Source: Syntrophobacteria bacterium (GTDB lineage: Bacteria; Desulfobacterota; Syntrophobacteria; JARFUL01). From it: a stretch of DNA of 6,334 nucleotides. Shown here one piece after another: positions 1 to 6,180 of the stretch. The notes under the pieces are model-generated. The model saw only the letters and a program-made list of their open reading frames with translations. It searched no databases and was not told the origin of the DNA. The stretch lies in NCBI GenBank assembly GCA_029289015.1, contig JARFUL010000212.1, positions 1 to 6,334 of the forward strand, in the 5' to 3' direction. The position numbers and the translations under genes are program-made. The first letter of the stretch is position 1. Each line of letters starts with the position of its first letter.

Positions 1-2690
1 CTGAAAAGTGCCCCAAGAAGGTGAGTAGCGAGTACAACTCGGGGCTCTCCAAGCGCAAGGCCGCGTACATCCAGTATGCGCAGGCGGTGCCCCTTAAGTA
101 CACGATAGACGAGCCCAACTGCATCTACTTCATGATGCTCAAAAAGGGCAAGGAGAACAGGTGCATGGCCTGCGTGGAGGCCTGCCCCGTGGGCGCGGTG
201 GACCTCAGGATGGAGGAGAAGAAGCTCACCCTCAACGTGGGCTCCGTGATAATCGCCACCGGGTTCCACCCCTACGACCCCACGAGGTTCGACGCGTACC
301 AGTACATCGCCCATCCCAACGTGGTCACCTCCATGGAGTTCGAGAGGATTCTGAGCTCGTCCGGGCCGTGGATGGGGCACATGGTCAGGCCCTCGGACGA
401 AAAGGAGCCCACAAAGATAGCGTGGCTCCAGTGCGTGGGCTCCCGCGATATCAACAACTGCGACAATGCTTTTTGCTCCGCGGTCTGCTGCATGTATGCG
501 ATCAAGGAGTCCATCATCGCGAAGGAGCACTCCAAGACGCCCCTTGACGCCGCGATCTTCTACATGGACATGCGGACCTACGGGAAGGACTTTGAAAAGT
601 ACTACGACCGGGCCAAAGAGGAGGGGGTGCGGTTCATCCGGTCCCGCGTCCACACCGTTGATCCCGTGGAGGACGACAACATCAGGATCATCTATGCCGA
701 CGAGTCGGGCCAGATGAGAGACGAGGTCTTCGACATGGTGGTGCTCTCCATAGGCCTCGAGCCGCCACAAGGGGTGGTGGAGCTCACCCGGGGGCTCGGC
801 ATAGAGATGGACCGGCACAACTTCGCGGACACCTCCTGCTTCACCCCGGTGGCCACCTCAAGGCCCGGGATCTACGCGTGCGGCGCGCTCAGCGCTCCCA
901 AGGACATCCCCTACACCGTGATGGAGGCCTCCGCGGCCGCGTGCGCCGCGTCCACCAAGCTGGCCGAGGCCCGGGGGACCCTGGTGGAGGAGAAAACCTT
1001 CCCCGAGCCCAAGGACGTGTCCGGCGAGGAGCCCCGGGTAGGGGTCTTCGTGTGCAACTGCGGGGTCAACATCGGCGGCATAGTGCGGGTCCCGGAGGTC
1101 GCGGAATACGTCAGGACCCTGCCCCACGTGGTCTACGTTGAGGACAACCTGTTCACCTGCTCCCAGGACACCCAGGACAAGATGAAGGAGGTCATAGAGG
1201 AGCAGGGGATAAACAGGGTGGTGGTCGCGGCCTGCTCCCCGCGCACCCACCAGCCGCTCTTCCAGGAGACCCTGCAGGACGCGGGCCTCAACAAGTATCT
1301 CTTCGAGATGGCCAACATCCGGGACCAGGACTCCTGGGTCCACCAGGCCCTGCCCGACGAGGCCACTGAAAAGGCCAAGGACCTGGTGCGCATGGCCGTG
1401 GCCAAGGCCGCGCTGCTCACCCCCCTCGAGGAGACCAAGCTCGGCCTCACCAGGAGCTGCCTCATAGTAGGCGGCGGGGTCTCGGGGCTCAGCGCCGCGG
1501 TGGAGCTAGCAGACCAGGGGTTCGGCGTGGACCTATTGGAGAAGGGCGACGTGCTGGGCGGCCAGGCCCTGAACCTCGACGAGTCCTGGAAGGGCGAGCC
1601 GGTGGCCCCCTTTGTCTCCTCCCTGGTGGAAAGGGCCGAGAAAAACCCCAAGATAAACATTCACCTAGGCTCCGAGCTCGCGGATGTCACGGGGTTCGTG
1701 GGCAACTTCACCGGCTCTATCTCCTCCAACGGAGACAAAAAGGAGCTGGAGTTCGGCACCGCGATCATCGCGACCGGGGCCGGCCCCCTCGCTGTGGACG
1801 AATACCTGAGCGGCCAGGACGAGCGGGTGCTCACCTGGTTCGAGGTGGACAGGCTCATTGAGGACGAGGAGAAGGTCAAGAAGATAGACTCCTTCGCGTT
1901 CATCCAGTGCGTGGGCTCAAGGGAGCCCGAGCGGCCCTACTGCTCCAAGCTCTGCTGCACCCACTCGGTGAAGTGCGCGCTGAAGATCAAGAAGATAAAC
2001 CCCGACGCGAATGTCTTCATCCTCTACCGGGACATAAGGACCTACGGCCAGAGGGAGGACCTCTACAAGGAGTCCCGGGCCAAGGGGGTGGTCTACATCC
2101 GCTACTCCCTTAACGACAAGCCCGACGTACAGGTGAAGGACGGCAATCTTTCCGTTACCGTCACGGACCACGTGCTCCAGAGAAAGATCGAGATCCCGCT
2201 CAGCTACCTCGGGCTCATGACCGCGGTGATCCCCAAGGGCCACGAGTCCCTGGGCCCGCTCTTCAAGGTCCCCATGAACAACGAGGGATACTTCATCGAG
2301 GCCCACGCCAAGCTCAGGCCCGTGGACTTCGCGACGGACGGCGTGTTCGTCTGCGGCTTGGCCCACTACCCCAAGCCCATTGAGGAGTCCATCGCGCAGG
2401 CCCAGGCGGCCGCGGCCAGGGCGGCCCAGGTGCTGAGCCAGCCCTACATCCTCACCTCGGGCGTTGTCTCGGATATCAATGAGGACACCTGCATAGGATG
2501 CCAGGCCTGCCTCGAGTGCTGCCCCTTCGGGGCCATCGAGTACGATGACGCAAGACACATATGCCAGGCGAACGCGGCGCTCTGCAAAGGGTGCGGCGCG
2601 TGCGCGGCCACCTGCCCGTCGCAGTCGGCCAGGCTCCTTGGATTTACACCGGACCAGTTATACGTGCAGATAGATATGGCCCTGCCCTAA
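1..2690 (+). CDS. hdrA: HdrA-type FAD/iron-sulfur subunit, tandem HdrA-HdrA fusion, 5'-truncated by window edge
   Basis: This is the C-terminal ~895 residues of a HdrA-family flavoprotein, the electron-bifurcating core of cytoplasmic heterodisulfide-reductase-like complexes. The frame is open to the window edge and family similarity continues upstream of the GTG at 21 (Lys-Cys-Pro just before it), so the true start lies outside. The first HdrA unit (about 1-1000) shows iron-sulfur cysteines at 120, 162, 171 and 183, an 'IIATG' motif, and the HdrA signature C-x13-C-x3-CC (codons 432, 474, 486, 489). A second unit starts near 1038 with 'VGVFVCNCG'. It has its own FAD motif GGGVSG (1470-1487), a C-x10-C-x3-CC signature (1908, 1941, 1953, 1956), and two C-terminal [4Fe-4S] motifs CxxCxxCxxxCP (2490-2522 and 2583-2615). 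Methanogen HdrA is about 650 residues with a single unit, so this is a fused dimer. There is no membrane segment; it is probably cytoplasmic. mvhD follows 18 bases after its stop. The family is sure; the electron partners are inferred. Confidence 0.92.
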   Translation, partial: EKCPKKVSSEYNSGLSKRKAAYIQYAQAVPLKYTIDEPNCIYFMMLKKGKENRCMACVEACPVGAVDLRMEEKKLTLNVGSVIIATGFHPYDPTRFDAYQYIAHPNVVTSMEFERILSSSGPWMGHMVRPSDEKEPTKIAWLQCVGSRDINNCDNAFCSAVCCMYAIKESIIAKEHSKTPLDAAIFYMDMRTYGKDFEKYYDRAKEEGVRFIRSRVHTVDPVEDDNIRIIYADESGQMRDEVFDMVVLSIGLEPPQGVVELTRGLGIEMDRHNFADTSCFTPVATSRPGIYACGALSAPKDIPYTVMEASAAACAASTKLAEARGTLVEEKTFPEPKDVSGEEPRVGVFVCNCGVNIGGIVRVPEVAEYVRTLPHVVYVEDNLFTCSQDTQDKMKEVIEEQGINRVVVAACSPRTHQPLFQETLQDAGLNKYLFEMANIRDQDSWVHQALPDEATEKAKDLVRMAVAKAALLTPLEETKLGLTRSCLIVGGGVSGLSAAVELADQGFGVDLLEKGDVLGGQALNLDESWKGEPVAPFVSSLVERAEKNPKINIHLGSELADVTGFVGNFTGSISSNGDKKELEFGTAIIATGAGPLAVDEYLSGQDERVLTWFEVDRLIEDEEKVKKIDSFAFIQCVGSREPERPYCSKLCCTHSVKCALKIKKINPDANVFILYRDIRTYGQREDLYKESRAKGVVYIRYSLNDKPDVQVKDGNLSVTVTDHVLQRKIEIPLSYLGLMTAVIPKGHESLGPLFKVPMNNEGYFIEAHAKLRPVDFATDGVFVCGLAHYPKPIEESIAQAQAAAARAAQVLSQPYILTSGVVSDINEDTCIGCQACLECCPFGAIEYDDARHICQANAALCKGCGACAATCPSQSARLLGFTPDQLYVQIDMALP

Positions 2691-2708
2691 CATACGAGGA
2701 ATCTCACC

Positions 2709-3152
2709 ATGAGCAACCAAGAGAAGACCAAGTTCGAACCGAAGGTGCTGGCGTTTCTGTGCACGTGGTGCACCTACGCGGGCGCAGACCTTGCGGGGGT
2801 GTCGAGGCTCCAGTATCCTCCCAACATCCGCAACATCAGGGTCCTTTGCTCCGCGACGGTGTCCCCCCACCACATCCTCAAGGCCTTTGCCAAAGGCGCG
2901 GACGGGGTGATGGTGGGAGGCTGCCACATCGGGGACTGCCACTACCTCAAGGGGAACTGGATGACCGTGAAGAGGATGAACTTCATCCAGGACCTCATCG
3001 ACTTCGTGGGGCTCGACTCCGGGAGGCTGCACCTCGACTGGATATCCGCGGCCGAGGGGCCCAAGTTTGCCCAGGTAGTCACCGATTTCACCAAGAAGGT
3101 CAAGGACATGGGCAAGGCGGAGTCCACCTCCGCCGGGCTCGCGGACGCATAA
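2709..3152 (+). CDS. mvhD: MvhD/FlpD-family [2Fe-2S] electron-transfer subunit
   Basis: This 147-residue protein belongs to the MvhD/FlpD family (hydrogenase/formate dehydrogenase iron-sulfur subunit). In methanogens the family passes electrons from the hydrogenase or formate dehydrogenase to the HdrA flavin. Visible signatures are 'FLCTWCTYAGADLAG' (C18, C21), 'IRVLCS' (C47) and 'GGCHIGDCHY' (C72, C77); these cysteines are the expected [2Fe-2S] ligands. The length is typical of the stand-alone family. The ATG at 2709 has a GAGGA ribosome-binding site (2696-2700) eight bases upstream, and the gene sits 18 bases after hdrA, so the two are surely co-transcribed. Where many family members read C-S-G-R-V, this one reads C-S-A-T-V (C47-V51), as far as I recall the family. 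The last ~15 residues are Ala/Ser/Gly-rich and probably disordered. Family assignment is firm; the actual donor is not shown by the sequence. Confidence 0.93.
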   Translation: MSNQEKTKFEPKVLAFLCTWCTYAGADLAGVSRLQYPPNIRNIRVLCSATVSPHHILKAFAKGADGVMVGGCHIGDCHYLKGNWMTVKRMNFIQDLIDFVGLDSGRLHLDWISAAEGPKFAQVVTDFTKKVKDMGKAESTSAGLADA

Positions 3153-3190
3153 CCGCCTGACCACTTTACACTTAAGAGGGTTGAGACGTC

Positions 3191-3982
3191 ATGAGGGAGC
3201 ACGTAGAGAAGCTTCTTGAAGAAGGAAAAGTGGACGCTGTACTGGGCCAGAGGAATCTGGGGGGTTTCCCCTTCCCGTTCATATACACCAAGGAGAACAT
3301 CTCCGACACGGCCGAGGATTTCGTGGCCGGGATGCGTTATCCCATGCCCAAGATCTTTCTGGCCATGCACCGCGACAACCCCGACAAGACCTTCGGGGTG
3401 GTGGTGCGCGGCTGCGAGGAGCGCGCGCTGAACGAGATGCTCAAGTGGAACCAGATCGAGGCCGACAAGGTGGTGAAGCTGGGCTACGCCTGCTCCCAGA
3501 CCCAGGCCGAAGCCTGCGAGTGCAGGGAGCCGTACCCCACGGAGGTGCTCCTGGGCGACAAGGTAGACCCGGTGGCCAAGAGCGAGAGGGTGGCCGAAGT
3601 GGATGAGCTCGACCTCGGGGCGCGCCTTGATTGGTGGAAGAGCCACTTCAACCGCTGTATGCGCTGCTACGCGTGCCGGGACGTCTGCCCGGTCTGCTTC
3701 TGCAAGGAGTGCTCCCTGGAGGAGCCGGACCTCATCCCCACCGAGATGCTGCCCCCGGACATGACGTTCCATCTGGTGCGCGCGGTCCACATGGCGGGCA
3801 AGTGCATAGACTGCGGCATGTGCGAGGAGATATGCTCGGTCCATATCCCGCTGAGGGTGCTCTTCAAGAAGGTGCGCGACATAGTGAGCGAGACCTTCGA
3901 CTATACGCCCGGCAAGGTAGACGGCAAGTCCCCCTTCAACATGCTGGGCGACGCGGTGGAGTTCTCCCCCAGGCCGCTGTGA
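3191..3982 (+). CDS. FdhB/FrhB-like and HdrC-like dicluster ferredoxin subunit, compact form
   Basis: This 263-residue iron-sulfur protein resembles the FdhB/FrhB-type beta subunits (F420 or formate dehydrogenase) that accompany HdrA-MvhD modules in sulfate reducers and methanogens. Residues ~1-150 look like a shortened FrhB/FdhB N-terminal region, including 'VVVRGCEERAL' (C75) and a cysteine pair C109/C111 followed by 'REPYPTEVLLG'. Residues 156-166 hold C-x2-C-x2-C-x3-CP within 'RCMRCYACRDVCP'. An unusual cluster of cysteines follows at C169, C171 and C174. A second [4Fe-4S] motif lies at C205, C208, C211 and C215, with a HdrC-like helix after it. The ATG at 3191 follows mvhD by 38 bases and has AAGAGGG (3174-3180) ten bases upstream. 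The likely role is moving electrons between an external dehydrogenase and HdrA/MvhD. Whether it binds FAD or any deazaflavin or NAD cannot be told. It could also be annotated as HdrC-like or as formate dehydrogenase subunit beta. Confidence 0.78.
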   Translation: MREHVEKLLEEGKVDAVLGQRNLGGFPFPFIYTKENISDTAEDFVAGMRYPMPKIFLAMHRDNPDKTFGVVVRGCEERALNEMLKWNQIEADKVVKLGYACSQTQAEACECREPYPTEVLLGDKVDPVAKSERVAEVDELDLGARLDWWKSHFNRCMRCYACRDVCPVCFCKECSLEEPDLIPTEMLPPDMTFHLVRAVHMAGKCIDCGMCEEICSVHIPLRVLFKKVRDIVSETFDYTPGKVDGKSPFNMLGDAVEFSPRPL

Positions 3983-4188
3983 TGAGAGATCCTTTTGTGG
4001 TGTGCCTCTGCCTCCGCTGCGGGGCGGAGGTTCACTTTTTTGAGGACGACGTCCCCCGCGGCATTTCACCAGAGGAAATTCCCGAGATCTACGGGTGCAT
4101 GCTCTGCGGAGGCTACATCATGGTTCAAAGGGTAGGGGGCAAGAGGGTCGCGGGCCAGGTGAGATACGCGTGCGGGGTGAAGTGCTGA
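3982..4188 (+). CDS. small cysteine-rich (putative zinc-ribbon) protein, function unknown
   Basis: I do not recognise this 68-residue protein. Its ATG overlaps the preceding stop codon by one base (TGATG, 3980-3984), the classic sign of translational coupling. Only a weak AGG (3971-3973) precedes it, so translation probably depends on ribosomes finishing the upstream gene. It has seven cysteines: C8, C10 and C13 ('CLCLRCG'), C39 and C42 ('CMLCGG'), and C64 and C68 at the very C-terminus ('CGVKC'). Two CxxC knuckles about 25 residues apart suggest a zinc ribbon; a small iron-sulfur or metal-carrier protein is the alternative. The middle (residues 20-37) is acidic and proline-containing. It has no signal peptide or membrane segment. 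It is the last gene before the terminator at 4212-4236. Support for a real gene is the overlap, the patterned cysteines, the position between a gene and its terminator, and the same codon style (AGG, CTC, GGC) as its neighbours. Confidence 0.65.
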   Translation: MRDPFVVCLCLRCGAEVHFFEDDVPRGISPEEIPEIYGCMLCGGYIMVQRVGGKRVAGQVRYACGVKC

Positions 4189-4201
4189 CAGGCTGATACA
4201 A

Positions 4202-4243
4202 AGAAAAAAACAAGCCCCCAGCAAAACCGGGGGCTTTTAATAT
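4202..4243. terminator. bidirectional Rho-independent terminator between convergent genes
   Basis: An 8-bp perfect stem AAGCCCCC (4212-4219) / GGGGGCTT (4229-4236) closes a 9-base loop. On the + strand it is followed by TTTTAATATT, only partly a U-tract. On the - strand the stem is followed by a stronger tract, TTGTTTTTTTCTTT (read from 4213 down to 4200). It starts 24 bases after the stop of the small cysteine-rich gene and 25 bases after the stop of the convergent NYN gene, so it can serve both. Confidence 0.85.
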
Positions 4244-4260
4244 TCAACGCGGCAGGGTTT

Positions 4261-5055
4261 TTAAATGTAGAGCCCGGCCTCCTCTATCTTCACGTCCGCG
4301 GCTATCTCCTGGTCCCTGTACTCCTCACTCGGGTTCTTATCGGGCTTGAACGAGACCACGGTGTTGCGCACCAGGTTGGGGCCCTGGAACTTCTCCTGAA
4401 AGTTGCGGTTTACCCACGAGATGTGGCAGTAGTACTCCTTTTCGGTGACCTGGCCGTTCTCAAAGAGCAGCGAGCTTACATACCCGTAACCCTTGTCGCC
4501 CCAGCGGGAGATGTACCCGAACCGCCTGCCCTCGGCCATGGCCTCGGAGTAGCGGGGCAGGAGATCGGGAATGAGGAAGCCCGAGTAGTAGATGTCCGCT
4601 ATCTCCACCAGGTTCCTGGACACGTTCCTGAACCCCATGCAGACCACCCGGCAGCCCTTGTTCTGCAGCGCCATAACGAGCCTGACAAAGTCACCGTCTC
4701 CAGTGACCAGAACGATCTTGTCCAGGTTCACCGACTGAACCAGCGCGTCCACCGCTATCTCCATGTCCGCGTTCGCCTTGGTGGATTCCTGGCCGTCCGC
4801 GGACATGTAGTGCCTGACCTCCTTCTCTATAACCTTGCAGCCGAACTTTCTCAGCTTGGCCAGGTAGTCCTCCCTGCGCTGGCGATAGGTGTAGTCCGTC
4901 TTCATCCTCTCCCGGTCCACCACCACGTATGCGTTGGTCCTGAGCACTGTCCCACCGTTCATCGCGGCGAAGTCTTTTAAGACATCGTAACGCATGCCAT
5001 AGCCGCCGTTCATCTCCACATTGGCCGCGTCAACATAGATACCCACTTTCATCAT
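4261..5055 (-). CDS. NYN/LabA-like PIN-fold putative ribonuclease with C-terminal cold-shock-like domain
   Basis: This 264-residue protein begins with a NYN domain (residues ~3-165), a PIN-like metal-dependent nuclease fold (DUF88/LabA group) usually acting on RNA. The acidic active-site residues are all visible: D9 in 'YVDAANV', D97 in 'NADM', D103, and D120/D122 in 'VTGDGDF'. Residues ~178-257 look like a cold-shock/OB-fold nucleic-acid-binding domain. It has 'FGYISRWGDKGYGYV' (KGYG-type RNP1), 'CHISWV' in the place of FVHxS, then 'TVVSFKP' and 'IAADV' as the last strands. The substrate is unknown. The start chosen is the first of two adjacent ATGs (5053-5055); a purine-rich GGGGGAGAG (5063-5071) gives a GGAG core nine bases upstream. 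It lies alone, convergent with the hdrA operon and 184 bases downstream of folD on the same strand. I saw no convincing promoter. The NYN assignment is strong; the cold-shock assignment rests on motif pattern only. Confidence 0.9.
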   Translation of the reverse strand: MMKVGIYVDAANVEMNGGYGMRYDVLKDFAAMNGGTVLRTNAYVVVDRERMKTDYTYRQRREDYLAKLRKFGCKVIEKEVRHYMSADGQESTKANADMEIAVDALVQSVNLDKIVLVTGDGDFVRLVMALQNKGCRVVCMGFRNVSRNLVEIADIYYSGFLIPDLLPRYSEAMAEGRRFGYISRWGDKGYGYVSSLLFENGQVTEKEYYCHISWVNRNFQEKFQGPNLVRNTVVSFKPDKNPSEEYRDQEIAADVKIEEAGLYI

Positions 5056-5097
5056 AAAAGGTCTCTCCCCCTAACCTGTTATTAGAGTTGATAAATC

Positions 5098-5116
5098 CCC
5101 TCCAAGCAGCGGAGGG
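5098..5116 (-). repeat. 6-bp inverted repeat in the NYN gene leader
   Basis: CCCTCC (5098-5103) and GGAGGG (5111-5116) can pair around a 7-base loop. In the - strand transcript the hairpin would sit about 42 bases before the NYN start codon. One arm carries a GGAGG, similar to a ribosome-binding sequence, but it is too far upstream to serve this gene. It may be a leader hairpin or chance. Confidence 0.35.
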
Positions 5117-5157
5117 CTTCCCGGGTTCTTTCTTAATTAGTCTCTTTAGACGCTTAA

Positions 5158-5176
5158 GCCTAACATCGCGTTAGGC
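5158..5176. repeat. 7-bp inverted repeat GCCTAAC-N5-GTTAGGC
   Basis: A perfect 7-bp palindrome with a 5-base spacer (ATCGC) lies eight bases past the folD terminator stem on the - strand and about 100 bases before the NYN start. It could be a second terminator hairpin or a dimeric operator site for the NYN gene. The sequence alone does not decide. The palindrome GCTTAAGC (5152-5159) lies next to it and overlaps by two bases. Confidence 0.4.
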
Positions 5177-5177
5177 C

Positions 5178-5216
5178 AAAATCAAGCCGGGGGAGCATAA
5201 TCCGGACCCCCCGGCT
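5178..5216 (-). terminator. probable folD intrinsic terminator
   Basis: AGCCGGGGG (5185-5193) pairs perfectly with CCCCCGGCT (5208-5216) around a 14-base loop. Read on the - strand the 9-bp GC-rich stem starts 23 bases after the folD stop and is followed by TGATTTT, an imperfect U-tract. The large loop and broken tract make it weaker than the hairpin at 4212-4236. Partial read-through into the NYN gene is possible. Confidence 0.65.
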
Positions 5217-5239
5217 CTATGTAGGCTGACTTACTTTAT

Positions 5240-6127
5240 TTAGGAAACACCGGCGAAGAACTTGGCTGCCTGAAGGGTGTTCTTCATGAGCATGGTGATG
5301 GTCATGGGGCCCACGCCTCCCGGGACCGGGGTGATCGCGGCCGCCTTTTCGAAACACTCGTCAAACGCGACGTCTCCCTTGAGGATGCGCTTGCCGTCCG
5401 CGGTCTTGCCCACCTCGTTGACGCCCACGTCGATGATCACCGCGCCCTCTTTTATCATGTCGCCCTTGATGTACTCGGGCACGCCCGCGGCTACGATGAC
5501 GATGTCGGCCCTCTTGGTGTGGAACGCGACGTCCTTGGTGCGGGTGTGGACCACGGTGACCGTCGCGTTCGCGGCCGGCCCCTTCTGCATGAGCATAACA
5601 GCGATGGGCTTGCCCACTATGTTGGAGCGGCCCACCACCACCACCTCCGCGCCCTCGACCGGCTGGCCGGAGCGGGACAGGAGCTCCTGGATCCCGAAGG
5701 GGGTGCAGGGCAGGAACAGGGGCTCGCCCACCATGAGCCTTCCCACGTTCACCGGGTGGAACCCGTCCACGTCCTTGTCCGGGCTGATCGCGTTGAGGAC
5801 CTTCTTGTCGTTGATGTGCTTGGGCAGCGGAAGCTGGACCAGGATGCCGTGGCAATTGGGGTCGTTGTTGTACTTTTCCACCAGCGCGAGGAGGTCCGCC
5901 TCGGGCAGGTCTACGGGCTGGGTGTCCTGGGTGGAGTTGTACCCCAGGGCCTTCGCGGTCTTGTTCTTGGCCCGGACGTAGCTCTGGGAAGCGGGGTCCT
6001 CGCCCACGAGGATGGTGACCAGGCCAGGCGTAACGCCGTGCTTGTCTTTCAACTCATCGACTTCCGCCTTGATCTGCTCCCTTATCTCCTTGGCGACCTC
6101 CGCGCCTTTGAGAAGTTTTGCGGCCAT
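5240..6127 (-). CDS. folD: bifunctional methylene-THF dehydrogenase / methenyl-THF cyclohydrolase
   Basis: FolD (295 residues, normal length) catalyses the NAD(P)-dependent interconversion of 5,10-methylene- and 5,10-methenyl-THF and the hydrolysis to 10-formyl-THF. It acts in the cytoplasm, in the folate branch of the Wood-Ljungdahl pathway and in general C1 metabolism. All family landmarks are present: Y50 and K54 in 'SYVRAKNKTA' (catalytic Tyr-xxx-Lys), Q98 in 'GILVQLPLP', D121 in 'KDVDGFHPVN', 'PCTPFGI' (140-146), the Rossmann segment 'VVVVGRSNIVGKP' (162-174), and the C-terminal 'PVPGGVGPMT' (267-276). The start ATG (6125-6127) is fixed by a full consensus AAGGAGGT (6134-6141) six bases upstream. 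The upstream neighbour on the same strand is fhs, the preceding step in the pathway, which supports a one-carbon operon. Cofactor preference (NADH or NADPH) cannot be read with confidence. Confidence 0.97.
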   Translation of the reverse strand: MAAKLLKGAEVAKEIREQIKAEVDELKDKHGVTPGLVTILVGEDPASQSYVRAKNKTAKALGYNSTQDTQPVDLPEADLLALVEKYNNDPNCHGILVQLPLPKHINDKKVLNAISPDKDVDGFHPVNVGRLMVGEPLFLPCTPFGIQELLSRSGQPVEGAEVVVVGRSNIVGKPIAVMLMQKGPAANATVTVVHTRTKDVAFHTKRADIVIVAAGVPEYIKGDMIKEGAVIIDVGVNEVGKTADGKRILKGDVAFDECFEKAAAITPVPGGVGPMTITMLMKNTLQAAKFFAGVS

Positions 6128-6152
6128 CGTCTTACCTCCTTAAAAATTTTTT

Positions 6153-6180
6153 GGGGCAGGGCACGAACCTGCCCTGCCCC
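6153..6180. repeat. 11-bp perfect hairpin between fhs and folD
   Basis: GGGGCAGGGCA (6153-6163) pairs perfectly with TGCCCTGCCCC (6170-6180) around a 6-base loop. On the - strand it lies 11 bases upstream of the consensus folD ribosome-binding site. It is followed by AAAAAATTTTT, so the U-run is displaced six bases from the stem, which is atypical for an intrinsic terminator. It may be an mRNA-stabilising or processing element, or a weak attenuator tuning folD against fhs. A smaller hairpin, CGGCCC-TCG-GGGCCG (6199-6213), lies just upstream on the same transcript, 14 bases after the fhs stop. Confidence 0.6.

Noticed and set aside
21..23. GTG at base 21 as the start codon of the HdrA gene
   Set aside because: The frame is open to base 1, the upstream residues continue HdrA similarity (including a cluster-type Cys-Pro), and no convincing ribosome-binding site precedes it.
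1917..2558. Open frame on the - strand inside hdrA (213 codons)
   Set aside because: It lies wholly opposite conserved HdrA coding sequence, with biased composition and no motif.
3631..3981. An upstream extension of the small cysteine-rich gene into the FdhB-like gene
   Set aside because: The frame is open upstream, but this part overlaps the conserved ferredoxin motifs of the FdhB-like protein and its translation is low-complexity. The ATG at 3982 overlapping the stop is the sensible start.
2942..4069. Long open frame on the - strand opposite mvhD and the FdhB-like gene (375 codons)
   Set aside because: It is an antisense shadow of GC-rich coding sequence: its translation is Leu/His/Gly/Val-rich without recognisable motifs, and it runs across two well-supported genes and their spacer.
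5075..5110. Possible sigma-70-like promoter for the NYN gene (TTGGAG ... TAATAA on the - strand)
   Set aside because: The spacing is about 15 bases and both boxes match poorly; an element this weak is expected by chance in a short AT-richer spacer.
5277..5981. Open frame on the + strand opposite folD (234 codons)
   Set aside because: folD is certain on the other strand; the + strand translation is Ser/Thr/Pro-rich with no family features.
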